Shown: positions 1-7,505 of the stretch, piece by piece
How the letters are laid out: every line of letters starts with the position of its first letter
How positions within the stretch are numbered: position 1 is the first letter of the stretch
Source of the DNA: JBFLVN01 sp040758475
GTDB lineage: Bacteria > JAGRBM01
DNA length: 42,634 bases
Assembly: GCA_040758475.1 (NCBI GenBank)
Contig: JBFLVN010000002.1
Coordinates: forward strand, 1-42,634
Reading direction: 5' to 3'
Program-made: the position numbers and the translations under genes
Notes under the pieces: model-generated
Database searches by the model: none
What the model was told of the DNA's origin: nothing
The model's input: the letters and a program-made list of their open reading frames with translations, nothing else

Positions 1-1522
1 CATGGAGTACATCCCGGAATTCGCGGACCGGAAATTTGGCCGCAAGAAATACGAGTACTTGCTGCCCGAACTCCGGGAAATTCTGGAACCCACCAACGGG
101 ATCATCGTCTATCAGGAGCAGATCATTCAGATCGCCTCCAGGGTGGCGGGTTTTACTCTCGCGGAAGCCGATGATTTCCGCCGTGCCGTCGGAAAAAAGA
201 AAGCCGACCTCATCAAGGCCCAGCGCGAGAAATTCATTGCGGGCGCGGTCAAGCGCGGCCACGCCCAGAGAAAACTCGAACAGCTCTTCGACGACATCGA
301 GAAATTCGCAAACTATGGCTTCAACAAGTCGCATTCCGTTGCCTACGCCTTCGTCACCTATCAAACGGCTTTCCTGAAGACCCATTACCCGCGGGAGTTC
401 ATGGCGGCGCTCCTCACGAGCGAAATGGACGACACCGACAAGGTGCTCAAGAATTTGAACGAGTGCCGGCAGATGGGAATTCCCGTCGATCCGCCGGACG
501 TCAATCAGTCGGCCGTCGATTTCGTGGTGGCGGGAGAGAAAATTCTTTTCGGCCTTAAAGCGATCAAGGGGATCGGGGAATCGGCGATCGAAGCGATCCT
601 GGAAGCCCGCAAGAATATCGGAAAATTCACGGGCCTCTACGAGTTCTGCCAGCACGTGGACCTGCGGCGCGTGAACCGGAAGGTGATCGAGGCACTCATC
701 AAATCCGGCGCTTTCAATTCTTTCGGGGCGCCGCGGGCGAAACTCTTCGCGGCGCTCGAAAAAGCGATCGAGACGGGGCAGGCCGCCCAGCGCGACCGGC
801 AGTCGGGCCAGACCTCCCTCTTCGGCGCCTTCCAGGCCGCTTCGGGGACCCAGGCCGAGGTCTATCCGGACGTCCCCGAATGGCCCAAGAATGAACTCCT
901 TCAATACGAGCGCGAGTGCCTGGGTTTCTACGTGACGGAGCACCCGCTTTCTTCCTACGCGGACGCGCTTGCGCCCTACACGACCCACGACACCCGCAGC
1001 GTCCTCGAACTCCCGGACGGCGTGGAAGTGCGCCTGGGGATTCTGGCAGGGGCCGTCACCGAACGGCGGAACAAACAGGGGCGGCTCTTTGCCAAGGTCC
1101 AGGCGGAAGATGAGAAGGGGTTCCTCGGGGTCTTCGTCAACGCCGATCTTTACGAAAAATATGCCCCCATTTTGAACTCCAAAGAGCCCCTCGTCCTGTG
1201 CGGCAATACCTCCCGCGATCCCATTTCGGACGCCGTCGAAGTCCGGGCGAGGGAATTCATCCCGCTTTCCACCGCCCGGGAGAAATTATCCCGCCGCTTC
1301 GATATCCGGATCGACACCCGCATGGCCGACCCCGGCGTCGTGGACAAACTCCACGCCGCGCTCGCCAAGTCCCGCGGCAAGTGCCAGACGACGATCGTCC
1401 TCGTCCTTCCCGATGGCCGGAACGAAATGGTCCTTCGCCTTGAACAGCGCATTTCTCCTTCCGCCGACCTCATTAAGGAAATCCGCTCCCTCTCGCGGGG
1501 TATCAGCCTCGCGGCGGTGTGA
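1..1522 (+). CDS. dnaE: DNA polymerase III alpha subunit, C-terminal part (5' end outside window)
   Basis: This is the catalytic subunit of the replicative DNA polymerase. Only the last ~506 residues of the usual ~1,150 are present, and the reading frame is open at the left edge, so the ATG at base 2 is an internal methionine. The start of the fragment carries the fingers region (IIVYQEQIIQIA and FNKSHSVAYAFVTYQTAFLK), which is strongly conserved in bacterial DnaE. Residues ~180-240 hold the helix-hairpin-helix region (FGLKAIKGIGESAIEAIL) that binds duplex DNA. Residues ~345-425 look like the OB-fold (VRLGILAGAVTERRNKQGR), and the C-terminal domain follows. The stop is TGA at 1520-1522. Nothing suggests it is functionally linked to the envelope genes that follow. 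Family identification is very secure. Confidence 0.97.
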   Translation, partial: MEYIPEFADRKFGRKKYEYLLPELREILEPTNGIIVYQEQIIQIASRVAGFTLAEADDFRRAVGKKKADLIKAQREKFIAGAVKRGHAQRKLEQLFDDIEKFANYGFNKSHSVAYAFVTYQTAFLKTHYPREFMAALLTSEMDDTDKVLKNLNECRQMGIPVDPPDVNQSAVDFVVAGEKILFGLKAIKGIGESAIEAILEARKNIGKFTGLYEFCQHVDLRRVNRKVIEALIKSGAFNSFGAPRAKLFAALEKAIETGQAAQRDRQSGQTSLFGAFQAASGTQAEVYPDVPEWPKNELLQYERECLGFYVTEHPLSSYADALAPYTTHDTRSVLELPDGVEVRLGILAGAVTERRNKQGRLFAKVQAEDEKGFLGVFVNADLYEKYAPILNSKEPLVLCGNTSRDPISDAVEVRAREFIPLSTAREKLSRRFDIRIDTRMADPGVVDKLHAALAKSRGKCQTTIVLVLPDGRNEMVLRLEQRISPSADLIKEIRSLSRGISLAAV

Positions 1523-1698
1523 TTCCATTCGGGCGTTTTACCCGTTGTTTTCCAGCCGTGACGGTGGTCACAGGTTTCCAGGCCGGGGGGCCGGTACCCT
1601 GTCCGGAAGGCCAAGTTCCTTGCCGTAGACGCCTGCGTGCGCCTCCAGCTAGGATCGCCTGCGTTTCCAGCGTGGCGGGGATGGGAGATTTCAAGAAG

Positions 1699-3126
1699 AT
1701 GGAACGGATTCGTTTCGTCGCTATCAGCGCATTTCTTTTGCTTTCCCTTTCCCTTCCGGCCCGGGCCCAGGATGCCGTCGAGCGGATGGACAAGGGCCTG
1801 ATCAACTGGGGCCAGGGGTACGTGGAGGCGAGCGGTTCGGGGGCGCCCCCGTCCAACGCTCCGAACATGGCCGTGGCCCGCATCAGTGCCGAGCGGGCCG
1901 CCAAGGTCGATGCCCTTCGCAACCTCCTTGAAACCGTCAAAGGCGTCCGCGTCGATTCGGAAACCACGGTCGAAAATTTCACGACAACCTCGGACACCAT
2001 CCGCACCCGGGTCGAAGGGATCGTCAAAGGGGCCCAGCAGATCGACAAGAAATACCTGGGCGACGGGGCAGTCGAAGTGACGCTCCGGATGCCGCTCACG
2101 GGCGACCTCTCCCAGGTGATGCTCGAACAGGTCGTGCAGAAGGCCCCCCAGCCCGGCCAACGCGTCCAGGGATTTTCCCCTTATAGCGGCATGGGGGCGG
2201 GGTCTTACGAATCCGTTCTCAAGGACCTCCAGCGCAAACGCGAAGAAGAAGACCGGCGCCGCAGGGAAGCTGATGTCGAACTCCGCCAACTCGAAGCCGA
2301 GCGCCGGGCGGCCGAAAAAGCCAGAAAAGAAGCCGAAGAAGCCCGCAAGCAGGAAGAAGCGCGGTTCAAGAAGTTGAAGGACGATGAAGAGCGTGCCGCA
2401 GCCGAAGCGGTCCTCGCTGAGAAGAGGAAGAAAGAGGAAGAAGAACGCCAGCGCCTCGCCCAGATCGAGGAAGAGCGCCGGCAGGCGGAGATGGAAAAAG
2501 AGAAGGCCGAGACCGAGAAGAAACGGCTCGCCGACTTGATCGAGGAGCAAAAGCGCGCTCAGCAAACGGCGGCGGCGAAAGTCCCATCCGAGCCAGTGGC
2601 GTCCGCTGCCGCTGCTCCTGCGGGAAGCGCCGCTTCGGGCCCTCCCGCTTCCGCGTCCAGCGCTCCGGCAGGGGGCGGCGGCGGTGCCGCGGCCGCGGGG
2701 GCAGTGGTTCCCGTCAAATCTTCCGGGGGCAACACCGTGACGGCCATGAACGCCCAGGACCAGAAGGTCGATCCCGCCCAGGCCCACGGCTGGACGGGGC
2801 TCATCATCGACGCGCGGAGTTTGGGTCTTAAGCCTTCCCTTGTTCCCGAGCTTTTGGCCGATGACGGGACGCTCGTATACGGCGCCAAGAGCGTCGAATT
2901 CGACGACGCGGTGAAAAAGGGGCTCGTGGGATACGCCCGCGACGTGAAAGCCGCCATCAAGCACCTTCGCGTGACGGACGATCCCATCCTCGTCAAAGGC
3001 GTCAAAGCCTACGGCGCCAAGAACTCCGATGTCATTCTGCATACCGGTGATGCAAAGGTGATTGGACAGACCGACACCGGAAACGGTTATTTGAAAAAGA
3101 GCCGGGTGATGATCGTCTACGATTGA
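1699..3126 (+). CDS. LPP20-like exported protein with central coiled coil and C-terminal TGLIIDAR domain
   Basis: Predicted 475-residue secreted protein. The start at 1699 is chosen because the product then begins directly with a Sec signal peptide (cleavage near ARAQ-DAVE, residue ~24) and has GGGAGA upstream; ATG 1681 would add six residues. Residues ~40-150 form an LPP20/FlgP-like core (AERAAKVDALRNLLE...VENF...GDGAVEVTL). Residues ~172-294 are a very charged Arg/Glu/Lys coiled coil, followed by an Ala/Pro/Gly linker to ~337. A domain starting with TGLIIDAR fills residues ~365-475. The same two end domains occur in the gene at 5324, without the coiled coil. LPP20 proteins include FlgP, which forms the flagellar basal disk. 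By inference this protein is a periplasmic or outer-membrane ring component whose coiled coil adds reach. There is no lipobox. The exact role is unknown. Confidence 0.85.
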   Translation: MERIRFVAISAFLLLSLSLPARAQDAVERMDKGLINWGQGYVEASGSGAPPSNAPNMAVARISAERAAKVDALRNLLETVKGVRVDSETTVENFTTTSDTIRTRVEGIVKGAQQIDKKYLGDGAVEVTLRMPLTGDLSQVMLEQVVQKAPQPGQRVQGFSPYSGMGAGSYESVLKDLQRKREEEDRRRREADVELRQLEAERRAAEKARKEAEEARKQEEARFKKLKDDEERAAAEAVLAEKRKKEEEERQRLAQIEEERRQAEMEKEKAETEKKRLADLIEEQKRAQQTAAAKVPSEPVASAAAAPAGSAASGPPASASSAPAGGGGGAAAAGAVVPVKSSGGNTVTAMNAQDQKVDPAQAHGWTGLIIDARSLGLKPSLVPELLADDGTLVYGAKSVEFDDAVKKGLVGYARDVKAAIKHLRVTDDPILVKGVKAYGAKNSDVILHTGDAKVIGQTDTGNGYLKKSRVMIVYD

Positions 3127-3165
3127 TCGGTGGGGATTTAAGGGGTTCGAAGGGAGCGGGTTTTC

Positions 3166-5064
3166 ATGTCGTTCCGGCTGAAGCGGGAAAAACTTTTCGC
3201 GTTGGCCCTGGTAATGGGCATGGTACTGGCCGCCGCGCCGGCCGCCCGGGCCGAAACCGAAGTCCTTACCGGTTCCCACCGGGTCGTCTACGACATCATC
3301 AATCCCCTCGGTGTCGAGCGGATCGTCAACTACAAGAACAACGGTTACGAAATCCGCGTGCTCGAAGAGCCCGACGAATATTCCAAGCGTGTCCTCGTAG
3401 AAGTCCAGATGACACCGCTCGGTTCCAAGGAGCCATATCCGATCAAAGCCGGGCGTCTTCCCCCCGATTACAAATCGAAATTCCTGGGGCCCGAGAAGAT
3501 GATCCAGGTGGGCCACCCCGACATCACGGCGTTGGCCCGGAAGCTCTCGGCGGGCAAACCGACGGTGGCGGAGGTCTACGAAGCCATCGCCAACCACCTT
3601 CGCGACTACATTACTTACGATGCTTCTCCCCAAGTGCAGCAGGACGCACTAAACGTCCTGCGCACGGCGCGGGGTTCGTGCGTGGGGTTTACGACCCTCT
3701 CCATCGCCCTTCTTCGGTCTGCCGGGATTCCGGCCCGCTACGCCCACGGGTATCTCCCGCCGGGCTACGAGTGGGGCATCACGCAGGACTATTGGGGAGT
3801 GAAAACTTCTGGCGGCGGCTATCACGCCTGGCTCGAACTCTATTACCCGGACGCCGGGTGGACGTTTTCCGACGGGGAATACTCGAAGAACTTCGTCGAT
3901 CCCTACCACATCCTCCGGTACACGGACGGGATCATCGATCCGCCTCCCCGTGGCGATGCGACTCTCGACGTGGACAAGGGAACGACTTTCACCCTCTTTG
4001 AGGAGACGAACGTCTCCCATCCCATCGATGGATACGCCGAGCCTCAGAAAACCATCCTCGGCCGGCAGATCGGTGCCCAACGGGCGGCGGTCGTTTACGG
4101 AAAGGTGCTCGATGAAGAGGGCAAGCCCATCGAAAAGGGCGAGGTGATCCGATGGGAAGGCAAGCGCGGCACGGTGACTTCTTTCAATCGCGCGAGTTAC
4201 GCCGTGGTGGGGCTTTCCGCGGGGCCCCGGAAGATCACGATCAAGGCGCCAGGCTACGTCCCCGAGAACCTGGAACTCACGCTTGCTGAGCGGCAGGCGC
4301 TGGAGAAAGACGTGCGTCTTGCCCGGGAAGGGGCCGTGCGCGGAAAAGTAACCGACGAAACGGGAAAGCCGGTCGAATCCGGCGAAGTGATCTGGTGGCA
4401 GGGGGATCGCGGAACGCCTCAGCCCTTTGAGAAGGGGAGTTTTGAATTCCTGGGCCTCCCGGCCGGGGAGCACCGCTTCACGATCCGCTCCCAGGGGTTC
4501 GTGGAGGAATCGTTTACGGTCAAGCTGGCGGCCCGCCAGACGGCGGACCGGGAGATAAAACTCCGGCGCGGGTTTTCCATCCGAGGCAAAATCCTCAACG
4601 ACATGGCGGCCGGGGTCCGGGATCAGGCCCGGATATTGCTCTCCAAGGACCAGAAATCCCTTGTGTACGAGCTTGCCGAAGACCGTTCATTCCTCATCGA
4701 AGGGATCGATCCCGGCGATTACGAAGTAAGCGTTGAGATTAAAGGATTTGAGAACAGAGACATCGCGGTCAAAGCCATTCCAGGGGAGACGCGCCAGCTC
4801 GATTTAAAGCTCGAACCAGCTGGCTGGATCGAAGGAAAGGTTGTTGACGGTAAGGGAATGCCCCTTGGGGGAGCCGCCGTCTATATAAAGAAGGGGAATT
4901 CCTGGGTTGGAACGCCCGCCCGGGAGGACGGAACGTTTGTTCTTTACGGTATCGCGAGCGGGAAGCATCAGCTCAAGGCCCGGCACAAACAATTGGGCGA
5001 GCAAAAAGCCGAAGCCGAAGTGCTAGGGCCCCAGGCGACGCAGTTAATAATTCGTTATCCATGA
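3166..5064 (+). CDS. Exported transglutaminase-like protein with four carboxypeptidase-regulatory-like repeats
   Basis: Predicted 632-residue periplasmic or surface protein with a Sec signal peptide (cleavage near ARA-ETEV, residue ~29). The transglutaminase/cysteine-protease core spans residues ~120-260 with an intact triad: Cys172 (RGSCVGFTTL), His220 (GGYHAWLELYY) and Asp236 (WTFSDGEYS). Four beta-sandwich repeats of the carboxypeptidase-regulatory type follow (about residues 305-385, 387-465, 470-540 and 545-625), each opening with a G-K-V/I-x-D/N pattern such as VRGKVTDETGKPV. Such repeats usually act as adhesion or spacer modules. The transglutaminase fold could crosslink, deamidate or cleave peptides. 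It starts 39 bases after the LPP20-like gene with GAAGGGAG upstream, so it is probably cotranscribed. By inference it is an enzyme that processes or crosslinks a component of the neighbouring machine; the substrate is unknown. Confidence 0.85.
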   Translation: MSFRLKREKLFALALVMGMVLAAAPAARAETEVLTGSHRVVYDIINPLGVERIVNYKNNGYEIRVLEEPDEYSKRVLVEVQMTPLGSKEPYPIKAGRLPPDYKSKFLGPEKMIQVGHPDITALARKLSAGKPTVAEVYEAIANHLRDYITYDASPQVQQDALNVLRTARGSCVGFTTLSIALLRSAGIPARYAHGYLPPGYEWGITQDYWGVKTSGGGYHAWLELYYPDAGWTFSDGEYSKNFVDPYHILRYTDGIIDPPPRGDATLDVDKGTTFTLFEETNVSHPIDGYAEPQKTILGRQIGAQRAAVVYGKVLDEEGKPIEKGEVIRWEGKRGTVTSFNRASYAVVGLSAGPRKITIKAPGYVPENLELTLAERQALEKDVRLAREGAVRGKVTDETGKPVESGEVIWWQGDRGTPQPFEKGSFEFLGLPAGEHRFTIRSQGFVEESFTVKLAARQTADREIKLRRGFSIRGKILNDMAAGVRDQARILLSKDQKSLVYELAEDRSFLIEGIDPGDYEVSVEIKGFENRDIAVKAIPGETRQLDLKLEPAGWIEGKVVDGKGMPLGGAAVYIKKGNSWVGTPAREDGTFVLYGIASGKHQLKARHKQLGEQKAEAEVLGPQATQLIIRYP

Positions 5065-5132
5065 GGCCAAGGGGCTGGGGAACGAGGGATTTGTGCGAAC
5101 TTTTGGGCATGTTTCCGGGAACCGGGGGCTTG

Positions 5133-5161
5133 TTGACAGGCTTGCACCCCCCACGTATGGT
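5133..5161 (+). promoter_or_regulatory. Sigma-70-type promoter for the second LPP20-like gene
   Basis: A perfect -35 box TTGACA (5133-5138) is followed after 17 bases by TATGGT (5156-5161, four of six matches to TATAAT). The expected start of transcription is near 5168, giving a leader of about 155 bases before the ATG at 5324. This is the best promoter-like sequence in the envelope locus and lies in its largest non-coding gap. The assignment rests on sequence match and position only. Confidence 0.6.
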
Positions 5162-5229
5162 ACGGCTTACCGGGGATACGAGTGGGCTTGTGGTTTTAGC
5201 CCTTTTAACCATTTAAAGCGGTTTAAACG

Positions 5230-5266
5230 GCCGGCGGGACGTAGTGTGGTTTACGTCACAACCGGC
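5230..5266 (+). promoter_or_regulatory. Nested inverted repeat in the 5' leader
   Basis: GCCGG (5230-5234) pairs with CCGGC (5262-5266). Inside it GACGTA (5238-5243) pairs with TACGTC (5252-5257) across an 8-base loop. It lies between the predicted promoter and the ribosome binding site GGAAGGAG of the gene at 5324. It could be an RNA structure or an operator; no known riboswitch is recognised. Confidence 0.4.
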
Positions 5267-5323
5267 TATGGGGAAATCGTCTAAAACGTTACACGTCAGG
5301 AGTGCGGAAGGAGTTCCAAGCAT

Positions 5324-6175
5324 ATGTTTCGCAAGGCAGTGGTCGCATTGGCTCTGAGTGTCTTGTTGGCGCCCGCGGCGGCTTTCGCGCAGGGGAGTTT
5401 CTTCGGTGACGCCGGCGGGGCGTACGTCCAGCAGTCGGGTCCCGGCCAGCTCAACTGGCAGTCCATGAAGATGCGCGTATCGGGGCAGGGGGCTCCCAAT
5501 GCCAACGCGCCCAATATCGCGGTGGCGCGTCTTGGCGCCGAACGGGCCGCGAAAGCGGATGCCTTCCGCAACGCTCTTGAAACCATCCAGGGCGTTTACG
5601 TGAACTCCGAGTCCACCGTTCAGGATTTCATGCTCCAGAGCGACACGATCCGCACCCGGGTCGAGGGTGTACTCAAGGGTTTCCAGGTCGTCGACCGCAA
5701 GTACTTCAGCGACGGCGGCGTGGAAATCATCATCGAAGTTCCCGTGAGCGGCGAGATGGCTGCCGCCCTCATCGGCAACCAGCAGTTCGGCCAGGTTCCG
5801 GCCGCTCCGGCTCCGGGCGCGGCGGCTCCCCAGGGCCCCGTCTACACGGGCCTCATCATCGACGCCCGCGGCCTTGGCGCCAAACCCGCCATGAGCCCCA
5901 AGGTGGTCGATGAGCGTGGTTCCGAGGTCTACGGCTCGGCCATGGTGGGCCGGGAATTCGCCTTGGACCTGGGCGTGGTGGGTTACGCAAAGGATCTCGA
6001 AGCCGCCAAGACCAACGACCGGGTGGCCAACAACGCCCTCGTCGTGAAGGCCACCAAGGTTCAGGGCGCCAAGGGGACGGACCTCGTCCTCGGCCAGAGT
6101 GACGCGGACGGCATCCGCAACGCCTCCGAGAACCTCAGCTTTTTGTCCAAGTGCCGCGTGATCATTCTCCTGTAA
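5324..6175 (+). CDS. LPP20-like exported protein (short paralogue)
   Basis: Predicted 283-residue secreted protein with a Sec signal peptide (AFAQ, cleavage near residue 22). The ATG at 5324 has GGAAGGAG ten bases upstream. Residues ~45-150 are the LPP20/FlgP-like core (AERAAKADAFRNALE...DTIRTRVEG), closely similar to the gene at 1699, which shares the identical DTIRTRVEG segment. Residues ~173-283 are the TGLIIDAR C-terminal domain (IIDARGLGAKPAMSPKVVDE), also shared. The first copy's coiled coil is replaced here by a short Pro/Ala linker (about residues 162-170). The two genes are therefore paralogues that differ in spacer length, as expected of two ring proteins of different depth. The next gene starts 69 bases downstream. 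The family assignment is firm; a role in an outer-membrane ring is inferred from FlgP. Confidence 0.85.
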   Translation: MFRKAVVALALSVLLAPAAAFAQGSFFGDAGGAYVQQSGPGQLNWQSMKMRVSGQGAPNANAPNIAVARLGAERAAKADAFRNALETIQGVYVNSESTVQDFMLQSDTIRTRVEGVLKGFQVVDRKYFSDGGVEIIIEVPVSGEMAAALIGNQQFGQVPAAPAPGAAAPQGPVYTGLIIDARGLGAKPAMSPKVVDERGSEVYGSAMVGREFALDLGVVGYAKDLEAAKTNDRVANNALVVKATKVQGAKGTDLVLGQSDADGIRNASENLSFLSKCRVIILL

Positions 6176-6244
6176 CCAGGGAAACGGGATCATTGCGAAA
6201 AATTCCGAAGAGTCAGGAATGTGAAGGAGAAAGAGGAGACCATC

Positions 6245-7414
6245 ATGAATACGAAGATGAAATTCACGGCGATCGCGTCGAGCTTGCTGCTCGCCGCCGT
6301 TCTCGTCGGATGTCCCGGCAAGGCCCGCCAGAAGGAATCGGCGATGGATACGCCCGAGCATCATACCAAGGTGGGCGAGCGCCTTATGGCCGAGGAGAAG
6401 TGGGATGAAGCCACCCGCGAGTTCGAACTGGCGATCCAGCTCGATCCCAAGTTCGCCGCCGCTTACGTAGGACGGGGCCTCGTGAAGGCCGCCAAGAAGG
6501 AATGGAAGGGCGCCCAGGAAGACCTGGAAAAGGCCCTCGACGTGGCCAAGAGCAAGGGCGATAAGGCCGCGGCCCACACGGGCATGGTGCGGCTCCTTAC
6601 CGAACAGCGCCCCGACAAGGATTGGATCGAAGACGCTGAAGACCACTACGAGCAAGCCATCGATCTCGACGCCAAGTACTCGGCCGCCTATTACTACTTC
6701 GGCGTCGCCCAGAAGAAGGCCTTCAATTTCGAAAAGGCCGGCGACCTCTTCAAGAAGGTTCTCGACCTCAACACGGATTTCGTTCCCGAAGCGACGCGCG
6801 AGTGGCGCCTCGTCCAGGACATCCAGCTCGCCGCCCCCGGCTCCGAGATCGGCAAGCAGATCGCCCTGATCGACAAGCTCACCCGCGCCGACGCGGCGGC
6901 CCTCTTCATCGAAGAACTCAATCTCTCCAAGCTCTACAAAGTGCGCGGGAAGAAGCAGTTCGATACGTCCTTCAAGGCCCCCGACGCCCAGACCAAGATG
7001 CAGACCGAAACCATGGTCAAGATGGCGGAAGCGACCGACATCGCCAATCACGTCCTCAAGGCGGATATTGACGAGGCGCTCAAGATCGGCATCCGCGGCT
7101 TGGAAGCCTATCCGGACCACACCTTCAAGGCCGACGAGACGGTCGCCAAGGCCGAATACGCCGTGATGATCGAGGACATCCTCATCAAGATCACGGGCGA
7201 TCAGGACCTGGCCACCAAGTTCATTGGCGATACGAGCCCGTTCCCCGACGTACGCAACGACGCGCCGTACTTCAATGCGATCATGGTCTGCTCCTCGCGG
7301 CAGATTCTGGGCGCCAAAGACCTCTCGACCGGCGAGTTCGGGGCCAAGGACCCGATCACCGGCGCTTCGGCGCTGCTCGCGATCCGCAAGCTCAAAGAGG
7401 CCCTTCAGATTTGA
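6245..7414 (+). CDS. TPR lipoprotein with C-terminal S-layer-homology-like domain
   Basis: Predicted 389-residue lipoprotein. ATG 6245 is chosen over the upstream in-frame codon at 6221 because it follows GGAGAAAGAGGAG and opens a lipoprotein signal with lipobox LVGC (Cys23). Residues ~38-200 contain TPR helices (KWDEATREFELAIQLDPKF, then AEDHYEQAIDLDAKYSAAYY and FEKAGDLFKKVLDLNTDF). Residues ~295-385 resemble one S-layer-homology repeat, with FPDVRNDAPYFNAI followed by a new-segment pattern ending in ALLAIRKLKEAL. SLH domains usually anchor proteins to cell-wall polymer or to outer-membrane porins that span the wall. By inference this is a periplasmic scaffold that gathers neighbouring proteins. 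A strong terminator follows 14 bases after the stop codon. Confidence 0.85.
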   Translation: MNTKMKFTAIASSLLLAAVLVGCPGKARQKESAMDTPEHHTKVGERLMAEEKWDEATREFELAIQLDPKFAAAYVGRGLVKAAKKEWKGAQEDLEKALDVAKSKGDKAAAHTGMVRLLTEQRPDKDWIEDAEDHYEQAIDLDAKYSAAYYYFGVAQKKAFNFEKAGDLFKKVLDLNTDFVPEATREWRLVQDIQLAAPGSEIGKQIALIDKLTRADAAALFIEELNLSKLYKVRGKKQFDTSFKAPDAQTKMQTETMVKMAEATDIANHVLKADIDEALKIGIRGLEAYPDHTFKADETVAKAEYAVMIEDILIKITGDQDLATKFIGDTSPFPDVRNDAPYFNAIMVCSSRQILGAKDLSTGEFGAKDPITGASALLAIRKLKEALQI

Positions 7415-7427
7415 TCGTTTGATTTGG

Positions 7428-7458
7428 ACGGCCCGGCGGCTCAAGGCCGCCGGGCCGT
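7428..7458 (+). terminator. Rho-independent terminator
   Basis: A perfect 13-base-pair stem (7428-7440 with 7446-7458), nearly all G/C, encloses the 5-base loop TCAAG and is followed by TTTGT. It lies just after the TPR-SLH gene and about 48 bases before the FlgT-like gene, so it would separate or attenuate transcription inside the locus. Confidence 0.8.
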
Positions 7459-7505
7459 TTGTCTCTGCCCGGTTGTTACTGGTTTAGTGGTTGGGGGAGG
7501 TTCTC

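Noticed and set aside
1150..3633. 827-codon minus-strand open frame opposite the dnaE end and the LPP20-like gene
   Set aside because: It is a shadow of GC-rich codon use on the plus strand; the product has no recognisable domain, and the plus-strand genes are clear.
5213..7444. 743-codon minus-strand open frame
   Set aside because: It lies opposite two genes with signal peptides and known domains; its translation is low in order and is a composition effect.
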